A program made the position numbers and the translations under genes. Positions 10,306 to 18,099 of a DNA stretch of 38,695 bases are shown here, in pieces; positions within the stretch are counted from its first letter, which is position 1, and every line of letters starts with the position of its first letter. The notes under the pieces are model-generated. The model searched no databases, was not told the origin of the DNA, and saw only the letters and a program-made list of their open reading frames with translations. The stretch is from an uncultured Bacilli bacterium (GTDB lineage Bacteria > Bacillota_I > Bacilli_A > RF39 > UBA660), in NCBI GenBank assembly GCA_947586205.1, contig CANPXO010000006.1, positions 1 through 38,695 on the forward strand. Reading direction: 5' to 3'.

Positions 10306-10533
10306 TTACATATAACGGTTCATTTGATTCATGATTTGACGTACTTGTTTTTGACTTGGCTTTCTTCCCATGCTACTCATCATCGCCTCAATCATTTTTT
10401 CATTAATGGGTGGATTTTTCTTCATGTATTTCTTCATCATGGTTCTTGCCACGAAGAAACCAATCACGAGTCCCACAATTAAACCTAATACTACTAATAA
10501 AATATCTTGCCACATAATAAGGCCTCCTAACAA
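10306..10533 (-). CDS. YneF/UPF0154 family membrane protein
   Basis: LGLIVGLVIGFFVARTMMKKYMKKNPPINEKMIEAMMSSMGRKPSQKQVRQIMNQM. Confidence 0.88.
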   Translation of the reverse strand: MLGGLIMWQDILLVVLGLIVGLVIGFFVARTMMKKYMKKNPPINEKMIEAMMSSMGRKPSQKQVRQIMNQMNRYM

Positions 10534-10595
10534 TATCTATTTTACTAAAGCTTTCTTTATGATGCAAGAAAAAATCAGAATTTTTTTCTGACTTT

Positions 10596-12149
10596 CTATT
10601 TAGCTTCTTCCTGAGCACGACTTTCACGAATAACCACAATCTTAATCGTACCTGGATATTGCATTTCACTTTCAATTTTTTCTTTCATGTCTCTCGCAAT
10701 TTTATAAGACATGGTATCATCGACTTCATCTGGTTTTACCATAACACGGACTTCTCGACCAGCTTGCATTGCATATGTTTTTTCCACTCCCTCAAAAGAG
10801 TTTCCAATGCTTTCTAGTTGTTCGAGTCTCTTAATGTAGTTATCTAAGGAATCGTTTCTAGCTCCAGGTCTTGCAGCTGATAAGGTATCAGCCACTTGTA
10901 CTAAAACAGAGATGACACTCGTTTGTTCTGTATCTCCATGGTGAGATGCAATCGCATTTATCACCACATCATCTTCATGATAACGTTTTGCGATATCAAC
11001 ACCAATATCCACATGACTTCCTTCCACTTCAAAATCAATCGATTTACCTATATCATGTAGAAGTCCTGCTCTTTTTGCTAAGGCAACATTTTCTCCTAGT
11101 TCAGCAGCCATAAGTCCACATAACTCGCCAACTTCTTTTGAATGTTGTAAAGCATTTTGTCCATAACTGGTTCTAAAATGTAACTTACCAATTAAGTTAA
11201 CAAGTTCTGGTTCTACTTTGGTAATTCCTAAAGAATAACACGTTTCATTTCCAAGTTCTGTAATTTTATTATTCATATCTTTACATACTCGGTCATAAAC
11301 TTCTTCAATTCTTGCCGGATGGATTCTTCCATCTTTAATCAAAGTTTCAATGGTAATCTTTGCAATTTCTCTTCGAAGCGGATCAAAAGATGAAATGACA
11401 ATCGCTTCTGGTGTATCATCAATAATTAAATCCACACCAGTAACAGCTTCAATGGTTCTAATATTTCTTCCTTCTCTACCAATAAGTCTTCCTTTCATTT
11501 CATCATTTGGTAAAGTAATTGTACTTACTGTTTGTTCAGTCGCAACATCTTCAGAATAACGTTGCATTGATTCCACAATAATATTTTTGGCAGATTCGTT
11601 CGCAGTTAACTTTGCTTCTCTTTCTTTTTCTTTGACAAAGTCCGCGATTTCTCTTGCCATTTCTTCTTCACATCGCTTCATAATCTGTTCTTTGGCACGT
11701 TCTTTTGTGAATTTAGCGATCTCTTCTAAACGTGTCATTTCTTGTTTCAATAATTCATCCATCTTATCTTGTTTTGCTTGGATTTCTTTTCCACTGGCTA
11801 ATAAATTTTGCTCTTTTTCGTCTAAAGCTAATTCTCTTTTTTGTAAAATTTCATCTCTTTTATCTAAACTGTTTTCTCTTTGTTGCATCCGAGTTTCATT
11901 TTCTTTTAATTCATCTTTCTTTTCTTTTATTTGTTTATCTGTCTCTTGTTTTAATTTAAAACTTTCTTCTTTCAGTTCAAGTAAACGATCTCTTTTTTGT
12001 TTTTCTGCTTCTTTCTTTGCATCTTCTATTAATTTATCAGCTTTTTTAGAAACAGTATTTCCTTTCATAACAGAAATACCATAAGTAACTCCTGCTCCTG
12101 CAGCACATCCAAGAATTAAAGTTAAGATGGCAACCGTCATTGGTTCCAT
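10596..12149 (-). CDS. rny: Ribonuclease Y
   Basis: N-terminal TM, long coiled coil, KH domain GRLIGREGRNIRTIEAVTGVDLIIDDTP, HD domain LLHDIGK. Confidence 0.96.
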   Translation of the reverse strand: MEPMTVAILTLILGCAAGAGVTYGISVMKGNTVSKKADKLIEDAKKEAEKQKRDRLLELKEESFKLKQETDKQIKEKKDELKENETRMQQRENSLDKRDEILQKRELALDEKEQNLLASGKEIQAKQDKMDELLKQEMTRLEEIAKFTKERAKEQIMKRCEEEMAREIADFVKEKEREAKLTANESAKNIIVESMQRYSEDVATEQTVSTITLPNDEMKGRLIGREGRNIRTIEAVTGVDLIIDDTPEAIVISSFDPLRREIAKITIETLIKDGRIHPARIEEVYDRVCKDMNNKITELGNETCYSLGITKVEPELVNLIGKLHFRTSYGQNALQHSKEVGELCGLMAAELGENVALAKRAGLLHDIGKSIDFEVEGSHVDIGVDIAKRYHEDDVVINAIASHHGDTEQTSVISVLVQVADTLSAARPGARNDSLDNYIKRLEQLESIGNSFEGVEKTYAMQAGREVRVMVKPDEVDDTMSYKIARDMKEKIESEMQYPGTIKIVVIRESRAQEEAK

Positions 12150-12287
12150 AAACTTTTTCTCCTTTTCTTTTATAGAAAATTAATAAACTTAATATCTATA
12201 TATTCATTATAAAAGAAAATTAGAGATTTTACAAGTTTGAAATGAAGTTTTGTGTAAATAACAAAAAGAAAGACTCACTCTTTCTCT

Positions 12288-12600
12288 TTAAGACATTGCT
12301 GCACGTAGTTCTTGGATACGTTTGATATCAATTTCTGTGGTATCAGCAATTTCTTTATCACTTTTTCCTTTGGCTATCATTTTTTGAATGATGGCATCTT
12401 CCCCACGTTCAAAGTTCATTTTTCGATCCCATTCATCAAAGTTAAAAAACGCTGGGTCTAACTCCGTATCCATTTTACTTGGAATATCAATACACATACT
12501 CTCCAACACTCCATTTCTTTACTTATTTTTAGAAGCCTTATGTAATCTTCACTTCTGCTACTATTATAATCTACTTTTTCTAAACAGTCAAGTCTTATAG
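12288..12600 (-). pseudogene. C-terminal remnant of an Rpn/PD-(D/E)XK family gene, duplicate of the neighbour at 12635-13468
   Basis: MLESMCIDIPSKMDTELDPAFFNFDEWD and upstream DNA closely match the 3' part of the neighbouring gene, with a deleted stretch. Confidence 0.75.
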
Positions 12601-12604
12601 CCAT

Positions 12605-12636
12605 CATAAAAGAGAAAGATTTGTTCTTTCTCTTTT
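12605..12636 (-). terminator. Intrinsic terminator
   Basis: Minus strand AAAAGAGAAAGA-ACAAA-TCTTTCTCTTTT. Confidence 0.55.
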
Positions 12637-13468
12637 AGCACATTGATGCGCGTAGCTCTTGAATACGACTTATATCAATCTGAGAAATATCTGATATTAA
12701 TTCATCAGGTAATCCTTTTTGAATCATACGTTCCACGGTTGCTTGTTTCTCATTGTTTTCACCAATGGCAATGCCTTCTTTTACAACTTCTTCTCTACGT
12801 GCATCATTGATGAATTTGTCCCATGCATCAAAGTTGAAAAACGCTGGATCTAACTCCGTATCAATTCTACTTGGAATATCAATACACATACTTTCCAACA
12901 CTCCATTTCCTTTACTTATTTTTTCTCGTTCTTCCTGTGTTTCTGCTTTCAAGAATTTTAGAAGTCTTATGTAATCTTCACTTCTGTTACCATTATAATC
13001 CACTTTTTCTAAACAGTCAAGTCTAATAATTATCATATTGACATATTTATTTAATGGCTTTAATGTTAAGCACTGTTCACAAGTACTTTCCATCTCTTCA
13101 CTAACATGTCTTGCAATGTTGATTTGGATAAGTTTTTTCTTTGGGTGATATCGTTCTTGTTTCACTAACTTGTTATTTGAAAGTGTAATAACATAAGCTG
13201 TACTTTTGGAAAATGCTTTTTCATCAAGTAAGCTGTACATTTCAAGATTGTAAAGAATTTCCTCTGTTTCATAGACAATGTCACATCGATTGGTTTTTGA
13301 TTCGATGTTTTCTCGTTCAAGTGTACTTTCAAAAGTAAGTTTTCCATGTAAGCTATTTTCTTCCAAATCAAGTAAGACTTCCAACATGTACTCTAAGTAC
13401 CTTTTGTTTTCTTGTCTTCCAAAGAAATCAGTAAATAAACGATCTTCAGTTAGACTGTGTTCTTCCAT
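12635..13468 (-). CDS. Rpn/PD-(D/E)XK nuclease family transposase-type protein
   Basis: RLFTDFFGRQENKRYLEYMLEVLLDLEENSLHGKLTFESTLERENIESKTNRCDIVYETEEILYNLEMY. Confidence 0.75.
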   Translation of the reverse strand: MEEHSLTEDRLFTDFFGRQENKRYLEYMLEVLLDLEENSLHGKLTFESTLERENIESKTNRCDIVYETEEILYNLEMYSLLDEKAFSKSTAYVITLSNNKLVKQERYHPKKKLIQINIARHVSEEMESTCEQCLTLKPLNKYVNMIIIRLDCLEKVDYNGNRSEDYIRLLKFLKAETQEEREKISKGNGVLESMCIDIPSRIDTELDPAFFNFDAWDKFINDARREEVVKEGIAIGENNEKQATVERMIQKGLPDELISDISQIDISRIQELRASMC

Positions 13469-13574
13469 GAAGTATTTCCTCCTCTCCCTTAATATTTTTA
13501 GAGGTTAGAACACTACCCTCTATTTATATATACAAAAAAAATGTCCGATTTCCTTTTTTTTTACAAAAAAATCG

Positions 13575-13592
13575 CTCGACAAAATTCGACAA
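13575..13592 (-). promoter_or_regulatory. Tandem Spo0A-box-like sites upstream of the 12635-13468 gene
   Basis: Minus strand TTGTCGAATTTTGTCGAG, 10-nt repeat spacing. Confidence 0.45.
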
Positions 13593-13645
13593 ATGCCCAT
13601 TTCATGAGGCTTTTGAAGACATATAAAAAAAGTAAAAATTTCTCT

Positions 13646-13918
13646 TTACTCCATTTTTCTTCCTATTTCGCATAAAATATTTTTCATTATCTTTTGATAT
13701 AAAACAGTACAATAACAATTATTTTGAAATTCTTTTCTTTTTATGATTGCTAAATTATCTATAATCAAATAAGAAACAGATTTTTTAATAAGTTCTTTTT
13801 CACTTGTCCCAATTGCTTTTTCAAAAGCATAAGTAGTTATACATTTTTTATCTTGAAACAAGATACAAACATTTGGATATTTTTTCTTTAGTATTTTAAA
13901 TCTTACTTTTTTACCCAT
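13646..13918 (-). CDS. Uncharacterised 90-aa protein, last gene of the DGR operon
   Basis: Start overlaps the RT stop by 8 nt; KKKYPNVCILFQDKKCITTYAFEKAI faintly resembles a MutS N-terminal segment. Confidence 0.65.
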   Translation of the reverse strand: MGKKVRFKILKKKYPNVCILFQDKKCITTYAFEKAIGTSEKELIKKSVSYLIIDNLAIIKRKEFQNNCYCTVLYQKIMKNILCEIGRKME

Positions 13919-14972
13919 TACTATCTATATAATTTTCTATTTTCTTCTTACTTCCATATTTATAAGAATATAAATAATTATTGATAGAAGAAAAATATTG
14001 TTCAAAAGTAATAAAATCTTTTTGCAAATAAGATTTTATTCTTTTGACATTTTTCTTTAATTTACTATAAGTTTCATTTCTTAAAATACAAATCGTTTTC
14101 TTTTCTTTTAGAAAAAAACGATATCCAAGAAAAATAAATCCTTGTTTGATTGAATATATTTTTGTTTTATTCTGATTTATTTCTAAATAAAATTCCTTCT
14201 TTAATTTTTCAGAAATTAAATTTAAACATTCTTTTAAATAATTTTTATCTTCATGCATAATAATAAAATCATCCATATATCTGACATAATATTTTAAATG
14301 TAAATCATGAACAATAAAATGATCTAAAGAATTTAAATAAAAAACAGATAAAAATTGACTTGTTAAATTCCCAATTGGTAATCCTTTTCCAGGATAATAT
14401 TTAGGAAGTTCTACTTTCATCTTTTTTTCCAATTTTTCTATTTTTTGATTTACATATTCTTCATTTGTACTATCTATAATATGACATAAGACTTTATATT
14501 CTAATTCAGTTAAGTCATTTTTCACTAAATCTTTAACTTTTTGCTGATCAATATTATAAAAATATTTTTTTATATCTAGTTTTAACACATAGAAATGCCC
14601 ATGCTTTTTCATTTTCTCTATATATTTTTTAACAAGCCTTATTCCATAGTCCGTTCCCATTCCAGCTCTGGTCGCGACATTCCGAAAATCTAAATATTTT
14701 TCGAGCTTAGGAATTAAAACATGTCTTGTAAAATAATGGTTGATCAATTTATCATGTATCCCCATTGACATAATCACTCGACATTTTGGTTCATGAACTA
14801 AAAAAATATTATAATTTTGAATTTGATAATTTTCATTCATACATTCTTTTACAAAAAAAAGATTTTCCATTTTATGTCTTTCAAATTGCATTAATCTTTT
14901 TTTGTTTTTTACATTTTTACGAATTTCTGTTTCATATAATTTTAAAATTTTATAAATATCAATATTATCCAT
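13911..14972 (-). CDS. DGR-type reverse transcriptase
   Basis: YVRYMDDFIIMHEDK catalytic motif, GLPIGNLTSQFLSVFYLNSLDH (DGR-like motif 4), YVLKLDIKKYFYNID, KTKIYSIKQGFIFLGYRF; adjacent to Avd and TR. Confidence 0.95.
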   Translation of the reverse strand: MDNIDIYKILKLYETEIRKNVKNKKRLMQFERHKMENLFFVKECMNENYQIQNYNIFLVHEPKCRVIMSMGIHDKLINHYFTRHVLIPKLEKYLDFRNVATRAGMGTDYGIRLVKKYIEKMKKHGHFYVLKLDIKKYFYNIDQQKVKDLVKNDLTELEYKVLCHIIDSTNEEYVNQKIEKLEKKMKVELPKYYPGKGLPIGNLTSQFLSVFYLNSLDHFIVHDLHLKYYVRYMDDFIIMHEDKNYLKECLNLISEKLKKEFYLEINQNKTKIYSIKQGFIFLGYRFFLKEKKTICILRNETYSKLKKNVKRIKSYLQKDFITFEQYFSSINNYLYSYKYGSKKKIENYIDSNG

Positions 14973-15300
14973 TTATTTTTATCCATCCATAAATCATTTT
15001 GGTAATATTTCTTAATTCATCACATAAATTTTTACACAATTTTTCATTAATGTATTGTTTTTTGAGTGATAATTCTAAATAATAATCTATCATACTTATT
15101 TTACTAATAATTCTTCTTTGTTCTTCTATATCTTTTTCTTTTAAATTTGCATAAAAAATCAGTTCTAATGTTTCATATGTTGTATTTTCTAATCGATCAT
15201 GTAAAACTTTTTCTTTTTTAGGAAAATTCATTAAAGCTTTATCTAATAAAAGTATAAACTCTTTCATTTTGGTTAAAATTCTAAATTCAGTTGTATTCAT
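14965..15300 (-). CDS. avd: Avd-family accessory variability determinant (four-helix bundle / S23-like)
   Basis: 111-aa helical protein immediately upstream of and overlapping the RT; LDKALMNFPKKEKVLHDRLENTTYETLELIFYANL...LELSLKKQYINEKLCKNLCDELRNITKMIYGWIK. Confidence 0.85.
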   Translation of the reverse strand: MNTTEFRILTKMKEFILLLDKALMNFPKKEKVLHDRLENTTYETLELIFYANLKEKDIEEQRRIISKISMIDYYLELSLKKQYINEKLCKNLCDELRNITKMIYGWIKING

Positions 15301-15658
15301 AAATAATACTCTCTATTCTTTCTAGAACTTCACATAAAGAACCTGAATCTAAACTATCAATTTTTTTAAATATTTTTTGTAATCTTTCTCCTAAAATATT
15401 TTTATCTTGGGCACTTGCAAGAATTCTAGAATATTGATTTAAATTTTTGAAGTCTTTCACTTCCTCTTGTTCTCCAATAATTTTATAGTTTATTTTATTT
15501 TCTTCTAAAGCATTAATCACTTTATGAATTGCATTTTCAGGAAATCCTACTCTTCCCTTTATTATTTTATAACCTAGCAAGTAACTTAGTATCTGGGCAT
15601 CATCATCGTAAGTATCATAAAACAATGAAGACTTACGAATTGTTAAAAATCTTTTCAT
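15287..15658 (-). CDS. MutS domain-I-like small protein, DGR-associated (track ORF 15287-15703; likely start at MKRFLTIRKSS)
   Basis: SLFYDTYDDDAQILSYLLGYKIIKGRVGFPENAIHKVINALEENKINYKIIGEQ resembles MutS N-terminal domain (FYELF-DDA...GVP...L...GYKVAI.EQ); overlaps avd. Confidence 0.55.
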   Translation of the reverse strand: MKRFLTIRKSSLFYDTYDDDAQILSYLLGYKIIKGRVGFPENAIHKVINALEENKINYKIIGEQEEVKDFKNLNQYSRILASAQDKNILGERLQKIFKKIDSLDSGSLCEVLERIESIIYEYN

Positions 15659-15903
15659 TCTTTCTTTTTTACTCCTTCTAAATATTACTGCTATCATTAT
15701 CATTTTTTTTAAGTTTTAACTTCTCACTCCTTCCAAAATAATTAAGTACTGCTATCATTTTTTGTATGCAGTGTATAGGAAGTTTACGTATAAACCTCCA
15801 TCTGCATAATGAATTTGGGATATACCCTGGATAAATAATGTTCCTTATCACTCTCAAATTATAGCCTTGACCATAAAATCCACGTATTATAAGGAGCTGC
15901 AGT

Positions 15904-16010
15904 ACGGGAGCCACACCGTTGTTGTTGTTGTTGTCGACGTTGTTGTTGTTGACATACCCGTTCGAATTCACATCGAACGCATTGTTGGAGTTAGACGAAT
16001 TCGGCGATTT
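15904..16010 (-). repeat. DGR template repeat (TR)
   Basis: Aligns without gaps to VR1 16300-16406. All 24 mismatches are at T on + (A on the coding strand). Conceptual translation SPNSSNSNNAFDVNSNGYVNNNNVDNNNNNGVAPV is rich in AAC/AAT codons. Confidence 0.95.
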
Positions 16011-16072
16011 ACTAGATATTTACCCTTTATTACTAACACATTCGTGTTGTAACCAAATTTTAAAATATTTTT

Positions 16073-16099
16073 CCAAGTTTTGACAAAGCCAAAACTTGG
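16073..16099. other. Perfect 10-bp inverted repeat between VP1 and TR
   Basis: CCAAGTTTTG-ACAAAGC-CAAAACTTGG. Confidence 0.8.
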
Positions 16100-16185
16100 A
16101 CCCCCTCATCTTTCTACATAGGATTACATAAATATAAAGTCCTCTTTATACTCATGTAAAACTATTTTTTTCACGCCAAGGCGTG

Positions 16186-16218
16186 GAGCCGGGACGACAA
16201 CCCGCCGTCCATCGGCTC
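16186..16218. other. Hairpin/cruciform element downstream of VR1
   Basis: GAGCCGGGACG-ACAACCCGC-CGTCC(AT)CGGCTC, 11-bp stem with a 2-nt bulge; stem sequence identical to 37777-37810. Confidence 0.85.
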
Positions 16219-16220
16219 TG

Positions 16221-17937
16221 TTACTCCGCTTTAAGTACAAATGGATCTTCCACGCTTCCTTGACCGCTCGAGACTTTCACATTCGATGCCAGATACACGA
16301 CGGGAGCCACACCGCGGCAGTTGCCGTCGCCGACGCTGCTGCCGTAGACATACCCGCGCGAACCCACACCGAACGCAACGTCGGAGTGAGACGAATGCGG
16401 CGATATTGTCCATGACCAATCATTTGTTGGTGTTAACCAATCATATTCATAGCATCCACCATCATAATTATATAATTCTGTTTTTAAACATCCAGTTCTT
16501 TTTTCTTTGGTTCCTCCTACTGCATATCCAAAATCACTTGGATATATTAAGCCTACTCTTGCTTTGGTAGTTAAATCCCCCTCTTTTGGCCATGTCGTTG
16601 GTCTCGGTGGAGACGTTTGATATACTTCTGTTCCTCTTTCCTTGTCATACCATTGATTTGCATATAAAGAATCATAGTCATCATAACTAACTCCTCCTAT
16701 GTTCCATACAATATCTTCTGCTATCATGCTTTTTGATTTATCAGTTACTATTTGTTGATAATACTCTCCTTGTTCTCCATCTATTTCATTTAGTTTTTTC
16801 ATTAGACTTGCATTTGTCCAATCGTTTTCACCATTTTCATCCCAAGCATCATCTGCAATTTTACTAGCTTTTATAATTTTCAACCTTTGTTCTATATTAC
16901 CACTTGATGTCTTTACATTGACTAAACCTATAATTCGCCATAGTTCACAATGCTTTCCATCAGCATCACCCTCGGATTTACAATCGTCGTCACTATTAAA
17001 CCATACATAGTTATCTGGATTTGGTCCTGCATATCTTAACTCTGGTTCGGTCCATCCATCTAACTCTGGTTTTACCTCGAAGAGTCCATTTCCATCACTA
17101 TCTGGCTGCCCCCCCCCCCGGGTCTTGATCGTCTTCGTGGATTACACTATCTAAAACATCTTGAGGTAATGGTGAATCACTTCCTGAAGGCTCATCTCCT
17201 TGTTCATTATCACTCGCAAAGGTTGCGTGATTGATAATATGCACACTTGCTTGAAAGCTTTGTCCCATGACTTCATTTCCAGCAGCTTCATCAATCCATA
17301 AATACAAACGATAAGTTACACTTTGTCCTTGATCCCCACCTTGTTTTCCTTTTAAAATTCCACTATCTATAATAATAGATTGGTCTATTTTGTCTGGTTC
17401 AGGTAATTGAGATTTATCTGTATTTATATTTTTTTCTGGATTTTCTTTAGCAAATGTTCCTAAATTTTTTCCTTCCTCGGGTTTATTTGGATCATCATCT
17501 TCAGCATTTACTGTTCCCTCTACTTTTGTAATAGCAAACTTCACTTTATCTGTCATATTATATGAGCTAACCTTTTCCTTGGTATCAGGATTTTCAAACT
17601 GTCCATCCACATCTCCTTTTTGATTGTCTATTGAAGTATTTAAAGTCACAATATAACTATCATCAATCGTACAAGTATTTGTAATCGTAAATACATATGG
17701 TTTCCCTGTTAACCCTTTTTTATCACTTACTGGATAAGTATTCTTTAAATTAATTTGAGTTGTTTCTATGTCTTGATAGTTAATTTTAAAACAACCAACT
17801 TCTACAACATTTTCTTGTTCGGCTACCATATTTTTTACCCATAAAGCATAACTTTGAAAAGTCATTAAACAAACTCCTAAAGATACAGCTATTACAATTA
17901 AACCAATTTTATATCTTAATCGCATAATATCCCTCAT
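16221..17937 (-). CDS. DGR target protein VP1 (secreted/membrane-anchored, probable C-type-lectin-like C-terminal domain), interrupted by a -1/+2 frameshift at an 11-G tract
   Basis: ORF 17098-17937 (signal/TM N-terminus) and ORF 16221-16883 (VR-containing C-terminus). The frame of the latter is open back to the G tract (QPDSDGNGLFEVKPELDGWTEPELRYAGPNPDNYVWFNSDDDCKSEGDADGKHCELWRIIGLVNVKTSSGNIEQRLKIIKASK). Confidence 0.85.
16300..16406 (-). repeat. DGR variable repeat VR1 in VP1
   Basis: Aligns to TR with adenine-only substitutions; encodes SPHSSHSDVAFGVGSRGYVYGSSVGDGNCRGVAPV. Confidence 0.95.
17109..17119 (-). repeat. 11-nt poly-G (coding strand) homopolymer in VP1
   Basis: + strand CTG-CCCCCCCCCCC-GGGTC; coding GACCCGGGGGGGGGGGCAGCC. 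Confidence 0.9.
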
Positions 17938-18099
17938 ATTCTATACATTCCTATGTTAAAATTATACTGATTTTTTTAAACTCGGTCAATAGATTCTTTT
18001 TATTTTTTCTTTTAAAAAAATAAAACCTGTTATTTTGGGTTTTACTTTTCTTTAAAAATGTCTAGTAAATGTAAATGATATTTCTTTTAAATCACATTT

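Noticed and set aside
11587-12084. + strand ORF 165 aa opposite rny
   Set aside because: Antisense to the coiled-coil coding region of RNase Y; Ser/Phe-rich artefact.
15919-15952. TTG/AAC microsatellite as a simple repeat
   Set aside because: The AAC codon array is part of the TR and aligns to non-repetitive VR1; the repeat character is the adenine-rich template design.
15678-15971. 97-aa ORF MNSNGYVNNNNVDNNNNNGVAP... as a protein-coding gene
   Set aside because: It is the conceptual translation of the DGR template repeat; TR is a noncoding template and the downstream part shows no protein-like character.
16231-16570. ORFs 16231-16419 (-) and 16241-16570 (+) as genes
   Set aside because: Overlap VR1/VP1 in other frames; produced by locally higher GC content, no homology-like features.
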